From positions 1,922,001-1,986,000 of the forward strand of contig NZ_MINI01000028.1 in the NCBI RefSeq assembly GCF_002906855.1: 64,000 nucleotides of DNA, in the 5' to 3' direction. Source of the stretch: Pseudomonas putida (lineage in GTDB: Bacteria > Pseudomonadota > Gammaproteobacteria > Pseudomonadales > Pseudomonadaceae). Shown piece after piece: positions 9,039 through 17,465 of this stretch. Numbering within the stretch: the stretch's first letter is position 1; the number at the start of each line of letters is the position of its first letter. A model generated the notes under the pieces. The model saw only the letters and a list, made by a program, of their open reading frames with translations. It was not told where the DNA came from and made no database searches. The translations under genes were made by a program, and so were the position numbers.

Positions 9039-10382
9039 ATGACCCGAACCGCACCCCTGTCCCTGGCTGCATGCCTGGCGTTGTCTGGCGTCATTGCATC
9101 GGCAAGCGCCGCCCAAGAAGCTGGCGAAGGTTTCATCGAGGGCAGCACGCTCAACGTGCTCAACCGCAACTTCTACTTCAACCGCGACAACCGCGACGGG
9201 CCGGCCCCGGTGCACAACGCTACCAAGCCGGCCAGCAATGGTTATTCCGAAGCCTGGGCGCACGCCATCATCGCCCGTTACGAATCTGGCTTCACCCAGG
9301 GCACGGTGGGTTTCGGCCTGGACGCCTTCGCCATGCTCGGGCTCAAGCTGGACACCGGCAGTGGGCGCAACGGCGGGCGCAGTTCGTTCGATGTGCTGCC
9401 GGTGGACCACGACGGCCAGGCGCGTGGCGAGTACACCAAGCTTGGCGGTGCCGCCAAGGTGCGATTGTTCGATACCGTGCTCAAGGTGGGCGATGTGTTC
9501 CCGGCCAACCCGGTGGTGGCCGCGGGCGATTCACGTCTATTGCCGGAGAGCTTTCGCGGCGTGACCGTGGAGAACACCAGCCTCAAGGACCTGACCCTGC
9601 AGGCCGGCCGCCTGCACGCGATGAGCCAGCCGGTCTCCAGCGACATGCGCGAGAACTTCGTGACCTTCTACGGCGGCCCCGTGGACTCGCCCTGGATCGC
9701 CTATGGCGGTGGCGACTACGACCTCACCGAGCACATCAGCGTCAGCCTGTTCAGCAGCCGGCTCAAGGATGTGTGGAACCAATACTACGCTGGTACCAGT
9801 GCCAGCTGGCCGCTCGGTGAAGACGTCGCACTGATCGGTGGCCTTAATTACTACAAGGCCGTCGATGAAGGCCGGCAGCGCCTGGGCGTGTTCGACAACG
9901 ATATCTGGAGCGCGAAAGTCGGGGTGCGCTTCGGCGCGCATACCGTGGCGCTGAGCCACCAGCGCAACAACGGTGACGATGACTTCGACTACCTGCGCCA
10001 GTCTGATTCGATCTTCCTCGACAACTCGATCCAGTACAGCGACTTCAACTCGCCCAAGGAGCGCTCGTGGATGCTGCGTTATGACCTGGACATGGCGGCC
10101 TATGGGGTGCCGGGGTTGTCGTTCATGACGCGATACGCAAAAGGTACCGATGCAGATTACTCCAACGCCAACGCCTTCTACATGCGCCGCGACGCGGACG
10201 GTAACCCGCTGACGGAACAGAAGCGCTGGGAGCGGGATATCGAGGTCAAGTATGTGGTGCAGAGCGGCGCGGCCAAGGACCTGTCATTGCGGGTGCGCCA
10301 GGCGACCAGCCGGGCCACGGCGTTCGAGTCGGACCTGGACGAAGTGCGGCTGATCGTCGAGTACCCGCTGTCGGTGCTGTGA
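9039..10382 (+). CDS. OprD-family outer-membrane porin
   Basis: A 447-residue porin with signal peptide (LSLAACLALSGVIASASAAQ), then the OprD opening 'EGSTLNVLNRNFYFNRDNRDG'-type block (shortened here) and repeated amphipathic beta-strand patterns to the end. OprD porins are 18-strand barrels for basic amino acids, carboxylates and aromatic acids; the substrate here is not evident. AAGGAG precedes the ATG, and a strong terminator follows. The chain ends in Val-Leu rather than the usual aromatic residue. Confidence 0.93.
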   Translation: MTRTAPLSLAACLALSGVIASASAAQEAGEGFIEGSTLNVLNRNFYFNRDNRDGPAPVHNATKPASNGYSEAWAHAIIARYESGFTQGTVGFGLDAFAMLGLKLDTGSGRNGGRSSFDVLPVDHDGQARGEYTKLGGAAKVRLFDTVLKVGDVFPANPVVAAGDSRLLPESFRGVTVENTSLKDLTLQAGRLHAMSQPVSSDMRENFVTFYGGPVDSPWIAYGGGDYDLTEHISVSLFSSRLKDVWNQYYAGTSASWPLGEDVALIGGLNYYKAVDEGRQRLGVFDNDIWSAKVGVRFGAHTVALSHQRNNGDDDFDYLRQSDSIFLDNSIQYSDFNSPKERSWMLRYDLDMAAYGVPGLSFMTRYAKGTDADYSNANAFYMRRDADGNPLTEQKRWERDIEVKYVVQSGAAKDLSLRVRQATSRATAFESDLDEVRLIVEYPLSVL

Positions 10383-10430
10383 ATTCACCTTTGGAAGCGT
10401 TCAAGCTCCTTTGGTCAAGGTGGATGGTTT

Positions 10431-10456
10431 GGCGCCCCGGTCGGGGCGCCTTTTTT
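10431..10456 (+). terminator. Rho-independent terminator of the porin gene
   Basis: A perfect stem GGCGCCCCGG/TCGGGGCGCC (10431-10450) is followed by six T's (10451-10456). Confidence 0.95.
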
Positions 10457-10515
10457 GATTTTTGCCCCATGCCAACCTTGCTATCCTCGTCGGCACTCAC
10501 CGCAGCGAGCCGAGC

Positions 10516-10772
10516 ATGCCAAGACCGAAGAAGCACGACCTCACCACCGTAGACAGCTGAGCAATGGCATCGACGACCAGTACTTCCGCCAGCTCGGCGA
10601 GGCCCGTGATACGGCTCACGCCCGCGAACTGGTTGCCGACCTGATTGACTTCGACGAGAAGACCGCGCGGGTGCTGGATGCGCTGATCGAAGGTTTCACC
10701 ATCCACAATGCCCTGAGCAAGACCACGGTCAGCCGGGCCGACATACTGGCGTTGATCGAGGCGATTGCGTGA
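10516..10772 (+). pseudogene. Small gene apparently split by a -1 frameshift
   Basis: An ATG at 10516 opens MPRPKKHDLTTVDS and meets a TGA at 10558. Continuing one base back, the -1 frame reads LSNGIDDQYFRQLGEARDT and on to ALIEAIA at 10772 with good helical character. Joining them gives about 85 residues, which suggests a one-base loss near 10557. No slippery site is visible. Alternatively the second half uses a rare upstream start. I do not recognise the family. Confidence 0.45.
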
Positions 10773-10816
10773 AGGCAGCGCTGCCATCGACAGCCGAGCC
10801 AATCACTCAACCTCCC

Positions 10817-10870
10817 GCTCTTGCTCTTGCTCTTGCTCTTGCTCTTGCTCTTGCTTTTGCTTTTGCTTTT
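10817..10870. repeat. Hexanucleotide satellite (GCTCTT)6(GCTTTT)3
   Basis: Six perfect GCTCTT units (10817-10852) followed by three GCTTTT units (10853-10870) mark the outer edge of the left arm of the large palindrome. The complementary (AAAAGC) array sits at the other end (about 11573-11608). Confidence 0.95.
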
Positions 10871-11195
10871 GCTTCTACGCGCGCGATAGTCCAGGCGACG
10901 CAGAGTGCGACTTCAGGAGGCCGAACGCAGGCGTCTGGAGGGCCAGGGTGCGTAGCACCCCTTCGGCGTAGCCGAAGGCGCGAGATGTAGACTTGCGTAG
11001 CAAGTCGTAGGCCGCGCGGGCCCGGAAGACGCCGGAGTGAGGGGACCCCGGAGCGAAGCGCAGGGGCCGGATGATGGGAGCCGGGGTTTTTGGTTACTTT
11101 TTGCCCAGTCAAAAAGTGACCCGCCGTAAGGGCGGAAAGGTGACTCAGCGCCACCTTGGCAAATGAATGTTGACCCGATTCAAAGGCCCACTTCT

Positions 11196-11240
11196 CCAAA
11201 AAGCCAAAAAGCCAAAAAGCCAAAAAGCCAAAAAGCCAAA
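11196..11240. repeat. Octamer array (CCAAAAAG)5 at the palindrome centre
   Basis: Five perfect CCAAAAAG units (11196-11235) plus a shortened sixth lie in the loop of the large palindrome. Confidence 0.95.
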
Positions 11241-11242
11241 AG

Positions 11243-11272
11243 CTCGACTGCGGTGGTTTTGACTCAGTCGAG
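11243..11272. repeat. Central hairpin CTCGACTG/CAGTCGAG
   Basis: An 8-bp perfect stem (11243-11250 with 11265-11272) around a 14-base loop lies inside the spacer of the large palindrome. Confidence 0.85.
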
Positions 11273-11616
11273 TACATTCATTTGCCATGGCGACGCACAG
11301 TCACCTTTCCGCCCTTACGGCGGGTCACTTTTTGTCAAACGCGACAAAAAGTAACCAAAAAACGCTGGCTCCCATCATCCGGCCCCTGCGCTGCGCTCCG
11401 GGGTCCCCTCGCTCCGGCGTCCTCCGGGCCCGCGCGGCCTACGACTTGCTACGCAAGTCTACATCTCGCGCCTTCGGCTACGCCGAAGGGGTGCTGCGCA
11501 CCCTGGCCCTCCAGACGCCTGCGCTCGGCCTCCTGAAGTCGCATTCGGCGTTTGCTGAGCTACCGCGCACTTAGAAGCAAAAGCAAAAGCAAAAGCAAAA
11601 GAAAAAGCAAACAGCG

Positions 11617-11733
11617 CTAGCTAACGTGGTTACTGGCTGGAGTCTCTCCCTGCAGGCGATTGCGTTCCTGCAGCGATAAGGCCAGCACGTAGGCGACAGC
11701 CACCAGAGCCACTTCGGCTGGGGTCATGGCCAT
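11617..11733 (-). CDS. Possible small membrane-associated ORF (38 aa)
   Basis: Reading MAMTPAEVALVAVAYVLALSLQERNR and ending SNHVS, this short ORF has one hydrophobic helix followed by a charged tail. It is downstream of, and in the same frame as, the zinc-ribbon gene, separated by that gene's TAG. It could be a small protein or the eroded tail of something longer: in-frame residues continue upstream to the TAG without a further stop. No convincing ribosome site. Confidence 0.3.
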   Translation of the reverse strand: MAMTPAEVALVAVAYVLALSLQERNRLQGETPASNHVS

Positions 11734-11814
11734 GCCGACCAGCGCGCCGTGCGGATGTACGGCAAAACCGTACGGGCGTACGAGGCACGGGTCAATGCCT
11801 GCTGCCGGTGGCGG

Positions 11815-13152
11815 CTAGGTCGCTACCAAGGTCCTGGCCAGGCAGTCCTTGCAATTGACGACGGTTTCCCGAGGCCCTGGCTGCACGTGTACCAGGTTCG
11901 ACCCGCACATGGCGCAGAACAGTGTGCAGCCATGGGCATTCGCACTCCCTGGCAGTTCTGCGATGTAGTCGCTGACCTTGCGGCACAGGCCATGGTCATG
12001 CTGTTGCAACAGCACGTCGAACAGCGCCTGGCTGAAGCCTGAGCGCGGGGCATGAGTGTCGTAGCGCGATACCGTGAACTGCCAGTGCTCACGGATGGCG
12101 CGCTCGCTCAGCGAAAGCAGGCTCCCGGGAATGGTGTTGGCGGCATGAAGTTTGTTGACCTGGGCGCGAGCCACGAATGACAGGGCTCCACGAATGGCAG
12201 TGTTGGTCAGAGACCAGATGTGCCGTACGGGGTGCGCATCGAGCAGCTGCGCTGCGACTTCCGAGGCTTTCTTCCTGGCCTCGAAGGGCAGGCCGTGTTC
12301 TGCGCTGCGGGTGGCGATGTAGGCACAGACTTCTTCATTGCAAAGCAGCTTGATGGCCGCGACGAGCTCGTCATGCCATTGCGGCTGTGGGCCATTGGAC
12401 ACTGCCTTGTGCAGCGCGCGATACAAGGGGCCAAGGTCGGCCCGCTGCGGCTCATCCAGGCTGACATTGGCGATCCAGCGGACTTTGTTCTGCCAGGCCT
12501 TCGGCGTTGGGTCGTCGCTGAAAGCATCCAGCGGCGATTCGGGGTCGACCAGCAGGACCTGGTCTTCGTGCAGAGCAAGCAACATCGCCGAATCCATGCT
12601 CGGCGAAGGGCTGATGCGTGCGTCTGCGAGGGTCTTTTCCGCAGCCTGGATGCAACCCTTTTGCGCATCCATGCGTATTTCGAGCACGGCCAGCAACTGC
12701 AACTGGCGGGTGATCGACAGCGTGTGCAATGGCACTGGCAGGCGCTTTGCCAAGGACCAGTGCTCGTTGATGCGTTGGCGCCGCTCCACGGCCTTTGCCT
12801 GCCTGGCCCGTTCTCGCGCCGCCAGGCAGGGCTGGCAGGCGCAATCGCGTTTCCATGGGTTGCGCCCAGGGAAGTAATGGCGGTGGGCGCAGTTCGGGCA
12901 GTAGGCCAGGTTGTCGTTCCAGCTGTTGGCCGAGCGGCTTTTGCGCCGTTCGTACAGGCTGACTTCGCAGTAAGGGCACTCGAGTTCGGCGCAAGGTACC
13001 GGGGGAAAGGCCTTGATCAGGCTGCTGGGGGCGATGTCGATGGCGTAGCGTTCGAGCAGTACCGCGATCCTTTCACCGCCGATGTATTCGCTGTACAGCG
13101 CCTCGATCTGCTCAGCGCTGAGGTGCTGCAACTTTGATTTGAAGTCCGACAA
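11815..13152 (-). CDS. Unrecognised protein with several zinc-ribbon knuckles
   Basis: A 445-residue protein. The N-terminal 50 residues are a helical segment resembling a small DNA-binding module (LSAEQIEALYSEYIGGERIA). Next come paired knuckles C59-x2-C62, C85-x2-C88 with His90/His92, and C104-x-C106-x2-C109, then a long helical middle. Another zinc ribbon closes the chain (C413-x2-C416 and C434-x2-C437). The start is TTG at 13152, with GGGAG eight bases upstream and no ATG nearby. Zinc ribbons at both ends suggest nucleic-acid binding. I cannot name a family. It stands alone beside the giant palindrome. Confidence 0.75.
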   Translation of the reverse strand: MSDFKSKLQHLSAEQIEALYSEYIGGERIAVLLERYAIDIAPSSLIKAFPPVPCAELECPYCEVSLYERRKSRSANSWNDNLAYCPNCAHRHYFPGRNPWKRDCACQPCLAARERARQAKAVERRQRINEHWSLAKRLPVPLHTLSITRQLQLLAVLEIRMDAQKGCIQAAEKTLADARISPSPSMDSAMLLALHEDQVLLVDPESPLDAFSDDPTPKAWQNKVRWIANVSLDEPQRADLGPLYRALHKAVSNGPQPQWHDELVAAIKLLCNEEVCAYIATRSAEHGLPFEARKKASEVAAQLLDAHPVRHIWSLTNTAIRGALSFVARAQVNKLHAANTIPGSLLSLSERAIREHWQFTVSRYDTHAPRSGFSQALFDVLLQQHDHGLCRKVSDYIAELPGSANAHGCTLFCAMCGSNLVHVQPGPRETVVNCKDCLARTLVAT

Positions 13153-13489
13153 ACCTGTATCTCCCTGCGAATAGTCGCTTGTGAGGTTTTGTCGGCAATG
13201 ATGCAGTGCTGTGAATCAGGTGGGTTGTGGGAAGCTTCTTTTGTGCTGGTAGGATTTTTCTGACTGTTGGTGTCACACCGAAAATCGGCCGTGTGTCCGT
13301 CGCCCCGGGGCCTGCCCAATGTCGCGACCAACGGTCGCTTGTGCGGCCCACGCCTGCAGCAGGCGCTTTGCGACCACCGTCAGCCCCACCCACGATCGAC
13401 GGTGAGCGACCAGGCGCTGGCCGTGGCCATCGCCAGCCAGGGCTGAAGGGCTAGACTCAAGGCTTTCTGTTCTCCCATGGAGCCTTGCC
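13153..13489. other. Intergenic region, no gene seen
   Basis: The 337-base gap separates the divergently oriented zinc-ribbon and VOC genes. It is less GC-rich near 13180-13270 and carries a perfect GCGACC-AAC-GGTCGC inverted repeat near 13323-13337. Antisense frames across it have no recognisable domain. It probably holds both promoters. Confidence 0.5.
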
Positions 13490-13969
13490 ATGACTGCCAA
13501 GAACACGATCTGCCTGTGGTTCGACAAGAATGCCGAAGAAGCGGCGAATTTCTATGCCAGGACCTTCCCCGACAGCAAGGTCATCGCGGTGCACCCGGCC
13601 CCTGGCGATTACCCTTCAGGCAAGGCTGGTGAAGTGATCACCGTCGAGTTCACCGTGATGGGCATTCCCTGCGTGGGGCTCAACGGTGGCGACACGTTCA
13701 AGCATTGCGAGGCCTTTTCGTTCCAGGTCAGCACCGAGGACCAGGCCGAAACCGACCGGCTCTGGCACGCTATCGTCAGCAACGGCGGCAGCGAGAGCGT
13801 TTGCGGCTGGTGCAAGGACAAGTGGGGCATCTCCTGGCAGATCACTCCGCGCATCCTCATCGAAGCCATCGCCAACCCCGACAAGGCCGCCGCCAAGCGG
13901 GCGTTCGACGCCATGATGAACATGGGCAAGATCGACGTAGCGAAAATCGAGGCGGCGCTTAAGGGATAG
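13490..13969 (+). CDS. VOC-superfamily protein (PhnB / 3-demethylubiquinone methyltransferase-like)
   Basis: A 159-residue protein with the PhnB-like opening KNTICLWFDKNAEEAANFYA and later motifs (GEVITVEFTVMGIPCVGLNGG; WGISWQITP). This group is often misannotated as 3-demethylubiquinone-9 methyltransferase but has the glyoxalase/bleomycin-resistance fold and no SAM motif. The function is unknown. It is a single-gene unit. Confidence 0.87.
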   Translation: MTAKNTICLWFDKNAEEAANFYARTFPDSKVIAVHPAPGDYPSGKAGEVITVEFTVMGIPCVGLNGGDTFKHCEAFSFQVSTEDQAETDRLWHAIVSNGGSESVCGWCKDKWGISWQITPRILIEAIANPDKAAAKRAFDAMMNMGKIDVAKIEAALKG

Positions 13970-14025
13970 GGCCGCCTACCTTCGTCCCAGGCGCTAAAAC
14001 CCTCAAGCCTGGCACCTCCAAGCAC

Positions 14026-15090
14026 CTACCCCCGGGTCAGGCGTATGATCTGCCGCGCACAGAAGGCCCCGGTCAGAATCACCCCGAACAACCGCAATGT
14101 CTGCATCGCCAGCACCAACCCGACATCGGCATGGGTCTCGACGGCGATGATCGCCATCGCATCCAGCCCGCCCGGGCTGGTCGCCAAGTACATCGACAGA
14201 AAATCCGTGCCCATCGCCAGGGCCAGCACGTAGGCACACGCGGCGCATAACACGATCAACGCCACCGCCCCGGCGATCATGGTCGGCAGGCGTTTCCACA
14301 CGTAGCGCACGGTCTGCCGGTCGAAACGCAGGCCGATGTAGCAGCCGATGGCACCGTAGGCAACCGCCAGCAAGGGCTCGGGCAAGCTGATGTTCAGCAG
14401 CCCACTGAGTTGCAGGGCGCCGCCGAGCAGCAGCGGTATCAGCAAGGCACCGGCAGGCAGGCGGTTACCGAGGGTGATGCCCACCAGCACCACGCCCAGG
14501 CTGAGCAAGCTGTCGATCAGGTGCGGGCCTTCCAGCGCCGCGGGTGCATGGGCCGCCGTACTTGCGCCTGGCGCGGCACCGAGCAGGTGACTGACCAGCG
14601 AGCCGATCATCACCACGCACACTACCCGCACATATTGCATGGTCGCCACCACGCGGCCGTCGGCGCCATTATCCTCGGCCATCGACACCATTGCCGACGC
14701 CGCCCCCGGCGCGGTGCCCCAGGCGGCGGTGCTGCCGGGGATGCCGCCGAAGCGTACCGTGCCGAGGCCGACCAAAGCGCTGAGCACCACCGTGATGAAA
14801 GTGGCAACCAGCATCAGGTGCCAGGACTGGGCCATCGACACCAGCACCGCCCAGGTCACCGAGTGGGCGACCAGCAGGCCGACGCAGCCCTGACCGAAGC
14901 GGAACACCTGGCGGTGCAGGTGCAGGTATGCGCCTGATACGCCGAAGACGATGGCCACCAGCATGGGGCCGAGGAACAACCCTGCCGGTACGGCCAAGGC
15001 ATGCAGCAACTGGCCGAAGGCACCGGCGCAGATCAGCAGGGCGAGCCACTGGAAGAGGGTTCTGGAAGAAGCGGGTAGGGCGGTCTGCAA
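14026..15090 (-). CDS. AbrB-type (GtrII/'ammonia monooxygenase-like') integral membrane protein
   Basis: A 354-residue membrane protein with about ten hydrophobic spans and the duplicated AbrB domain (TIGR03082; GIPGSTAAWGTAPGAASAM in one half, TSPGGLDAMAII in the other). Family members are annotated as 'AbrB regulators' or 'ammonia monooxygenase', both probably wrong; a transporter role is more likely. I use a TTG at 15090 because AAGGAG lies eight bases upstream; the longer frame to 15168 has no ribosome site. A divergent LysR gene 124 bases away is the probable regulator. Confidence 0.87.
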   Translation of the reverse strand: MQTALPASSRTLFQWLALLICAGAFGQLLHALAVPAGLFLGPMLVAIVFGVSGAYLHLHRQVFRFGQGCVGLLVAHSVTWAVLVSMAQSWHLMLVATFITVVLSALVGLGTVRFGGIPGSTAAWGTAPGAASAMVSMAEDNGADGRVVATMQYVRVVCVVMIGSLVSHLLGAAPGASTAAHAPAALEGPHLIDSLLSLGVVLVGITLGNRLPAGALLIPLLLGGALQLSGLLNISLPEPLLAVAYGAIGCYIGLRFDRQTVRYVWKRLPTMIAGAVALIVLCAACAYVLALAMGTDFLSMYLATSPGGLDAMAIIAVETHADVGLVLAMQTLRLFGVILTGAFCARQIIRLTRG

Positions 15091-15186
15091 CGTGGGTACT
15101 CCTTGCGCAGCGATAACGCGGGGCTGGCAGCGCCAGCGGAGAAAATTATCGACGGCGCAATCGATCAAGTCTATTTTCTACTTTCG

Positions 15187-15209
15187 ATGAATCCATAACT
15201 GAAATTCAT
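15187..15209. promoter_or_regulatory. Candidate LysR operator between AbrB-type gene and LysR gene
   Basis: The inverted repeat ATGAAT (15187-15192) / ATTCAT (15204-15209) lies just before the LysR start codon, in the divergent intergenic region. It is a plausible autoregulatory site only. Confidence 0.3.
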
Positions 15210-15214
15210 GAATC

Positions 15215-16117
15215 ATGGACCTGCGTGACCTCACCTATTTCGAAACCATCGCCGAGCTGGGCCACCTGGGCCGGGCGGCGGAGAAGCTCAACCGCAGCCA
15301 GCCGGCGCTGAGCAAGAGTATCCAGCGCCTGGAGGAATCCCTGGGTACCCGGTTGTTCCAGCGCGATGGCCGCCGTATCAAGCTCACCGATGTCGGCAAG
15401 CTGCTGCTGGCGCGGGGCAAGCAGCTGCAACTGAACATCGCCGAGACCGAGCGCGAGGTGCGCGATTTCGCCAGCGGGCTGGTCGGCAACATCCGCCTGG
15501 GCTGCGCGGCGAGCATGGCCGATCATCTGCTGCCGCATCTGACCGCAGCGTTGCTGGAACGGGCACCGGAAGTGACCTTGAAGCTGTCCATCGCCCAGGA
15601 CGATGTGCTCAAGGAATCCCTGCGCGCCGGGCGGCTGGATGTGATCATCTCACCGCAGATCGCCATGGACCCCGAGTTCACCACCTATCCCATCCTCGAA
15701 GATGAAGCGATCGTGGTGGCCAGTGCCGAGCACCCGATCTTCGCCGGCCCCATCACCCTGCAGTGCCTCTGCCAGTACCGCTGGGTGCTGGCGGGGCCGA
15801 CAGTGACCGCCCGGCGCTGGATCGACAACGTGTTCATCGCCCACCAGCTGCCAGCGCCGCAGGTGCAGATCGAGACCAATGCCATCTCGCTGCTGCCGCG
15901 CCTGATTGCGCGCACTCAGTTGCTCAGCTTCGCTGCCCGGGAAACCCTCGAACATGGCTTGGGCATGTCCTGGCTGCGTGAGGTGCCGCTCAAGCAGACA
16001 ACCATGCGCCGCACTGTCGCGGTGTCGGTGCGCACGGACGGCTACCTGTCGCCGGCGGCAGGGGCGCTGGTGACGCTGCTCAAGGAAAAGGGCAGCAGCT
16101 TCTTCGAACGTGACTAG
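15215..16117 (+). CDS. LysR-family transcriptional regulator
   Basis: A 300-residue regulator beginning MDLRDLTYFETIAELGHLGRAAE, a typical LysR helix-turn-helix opening, followed by the substrate-binding domain. It is divergent from the AbrB-type membrane gene, which it probably controls. Its stop overlaps the catR stop by four bases (16114-16117), so the two genes are convergent with no spacer. Confidence 0.92.
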   Translation: MDLRDLTYFETIAELGHLGRAAEKLNRSQPALSKSIQRLEESLGTRLFQRDGRRIKLTDVGKLLLARGKQLQLNIAETEREVRDFASGLVGNIRLGCAASMADHLLPHLTAALLERAPEVTLKLSIAQDDVLKESLRAGRLDVIISPQIAMDPEFTTYPILEDEAIVVASAEHPIFAGPITLQCLCQYRWVLAGPTVTARRWIDNVFIAHQLPAPQVQIETNAISLLPRLIARTQLLSFAARETLEHGLGMSWLREVPLKQTTMRRTVAVSVRTDGYLSPAAGALVTLLKEKGSSFFERD

Positions 16118-17001
16118 GCCAAAGGCTCATTCACGGCCTGCTGGGCGATCAGTGCCAGGCAGCGTTGTACGATCGGGCTGCTGTCGCCCTTGCGCCGGCT
16201 GAGGATGATCGGGCTGACCGCGCTGCGGTCGAGCAAGCTGGCGTACTCGATATCGGTACGGTGCTGTTGTTGCACCGACTCCGGCACCAGGGTCACGCCC
16301 AGCCCGACGGCGACCAGGCCGATGGCGGTCTGCAGTTCGTTGGCCCACTGGCTGACCTTGAGGCTCATGCCGTGGTGGGCGAACAGCGCGAGGATGTGGT
16401 CGGCGTAGCTCGGCCGGGGGTTGGCCGGGTAGAGGATGAACGCTTCCCTGGCCAGTTGCTCGAGGGTCAGCGGCGCGCCAGCCAGGGCATGGCCCTTGGG
16501 CAATACCGCCACCAGCGGGTCTTCGCGCAGCACTTGCTGCTGGATCGCCGGGTCGTCGATGCGGATGCGGCCGAAGGCGATGTCGATGCGCCCGCTTTTC
16601 AGCGCCTCCACCTGCTGCAGGGTGGTCATCTCGCTCAGGCCCAGCTCCAGCTCGCTGTCCTTGCGCAATTCGCGGATCAGCTCCGGCAGTACCGTGTACA
16701 ACGTGGAGGGGGCGAAACCGATGCCCAGCCATTGGCGCTGCCCCTGGCCGATGCGCCGGGTGTTGTCGCTGATGTTCTCCAGCTGCTGCAGCAAGGTGCA
16801 GGACTGCTCGTAGAAGAAGCGCCCGGCCTCGGTCAGGCGTAGCGGGCGCTCGCGCAGCACCAGCACGGTCCCGAGCTGCTCTTCCAGCTGGCTGATTTGC
16901 CGGCTCAGCGGCGGCTGGGCGATGTGCAGCAGTTCGGCGGCGCGGGTGAAGTTCAGGGTTTCGGCCAGGACCTTGAAGTAGCGAAGGTGGCGCAGCTCCA
17001 T
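16114..17001 (-). CDS. catR: CatR, LysR-type activator of the catechol operon
   Basis: This 295-residue LysR regulator begins MELRHLRYFKVLAETLNFTR and shows the CatR blocks LLHIAQPPLSRQISQLEEQ and QWLGIGFAPSTLYTVLPELIREL. In P. putida, CatR binds between catR and catBCA and activates with cis,cis-muconate. The start at 17001 gives the usual length; the upstream frame to 17148 runs through the promoter. CatR appears intact although its target operon is damaged, and because catA would still make muconate from catechol, the inducer could build up. Confidence 0.95.
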   Translation of the reverse strand: MELRHLRYFKVLAETLNFTRAAELLHIAQPPLSRQISQLEEQLGTVLVLRERPLRLTEAGRFFYEQSCTLLQQLENISDNTRRIGQGQRQWLGIGFAPSTLYTVLPELIRELRKDSELELGLSEMTTLQQVEALKSGRIDIAFGRIRIDDPAIQQQVLREDPLVAVLPKGHALAGAPLTLEQLAREAFILYPANPRPSYADHILALFAHHGMSLKVSQWANELQTAIGLVAVGLGVTLVPESVQQQHRTDIEYASLLDRSAVSPIILSRRKGDSSPIVQRCLALIAQQAVNEPLA

Positions 17002-17066
17002 CAGACCTCCTGGGTATGGTGGGAGATTCATTTGATATTGGACGGCGCTCAGGGTCTCGCGCAATG

Positions 17067-17080
17067 CTTGAATAATCAAG
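17067..17080. promoter_or_regulatory. Candidate CatR-box palindrome in the catR-catB gap
   Basis: CTTGA-N4-TCAAG lies in the 134-base divergent region, about 55-70 bases before the catB start. CatR/BenM-type regulators bind such dyads in this position. The promoter region therefore appears intact. Confidence 0.45.
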
Positions 17081-17135
17081 TAAATGTAGTATCGGGTCTG
17101 AAGCTTGTGGCCTGATTTGACGGGACCTTCGAACC

Positions 17136-17414
17136 ATGACAAACGCACTGATCGAGCGCATCGACGCGATCATCGTCGACCTGCCGACCATCCGCCCGCA
17201 CAAGCTGGCGATGCACACGATGCAGCAGCAGACCCTGGTGGTGCTACGCCTGCGGCGCATCGCCGGGCACTACGCCAACTACAGCGTGTTCGACGTGCCC
17301 AGCGTCGAGGCATTGCACGACACGCTGATGCAGCTGCCGCTGTTCCCGTACATGGACATCGAGGTCGACGGCCTGTGCCGCCACCCGTCGTCGATCCACA
17401 GTGACGACCGCTGA
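17136..17414 (+). pseudogene. catB::catC in-frame deletion hybrid
   Basis: This 92-residue reading frame is chimeric. Residues 1-40 (MTNALIERIDAIIVDLPTIR to VVLRLR) are the start of CatB, muconate cycloisomerase, normally about 373 residues. Residues 41-92 (RIAGHYANYSVFDVPSVEAL to the end, IHSDDR) are the C-terminal half of CatC, muconolactone isomerase, normally 96 residues. The join at CGCCTGCG-GCGCATCG falls where catB CCTGCG and catC CCTGTG could share microhomology. The whole CatB barrel active site is gone. The product is expected to be inactive; upstream promoter and downstream catA are kept. Confidence 0.9.
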
Positions 17415-17465
17415 TTCACCTTTGAACCGCGACTACCTGACAAGAACAATTCGAGGTAAGCAGAA

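Larger units (their letters stand above)
10853..11597. repeat. Giant imperfect palindrome, arms about 320 bp
   Basis: The left arm (about 10853-11170) and right arm (about 11274-11597) are reverse complements at high identity over nearly their whole length. Examples are CGCGAGATGTAGACTTGCGT paired with its complement near 11450-11470, and GGTTACTTTTTG paired with CAAAAAGTAACC. Arms end on purine/pyrimidine satellites outside and on GGCAAATGAATGT/ACATTCATTTGCC inside. The 103-base centre holds an octamer array and its own hairpin. Open frames that cross it look non-coding. I believe related sequences are scattered in Pseudomonas genomes, but I cannot verify copy number here. Confidence 0.93.

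Noticed and set aside
10807..11277. 156-residue minus-strand frame rich in FWLFGFLAFWLFGF and Ala-Arg repeats
   Set aside because: It is only the translation of the octamer array, one palindrome arm and the hexamer satellite; no start signal or protein-like composition.
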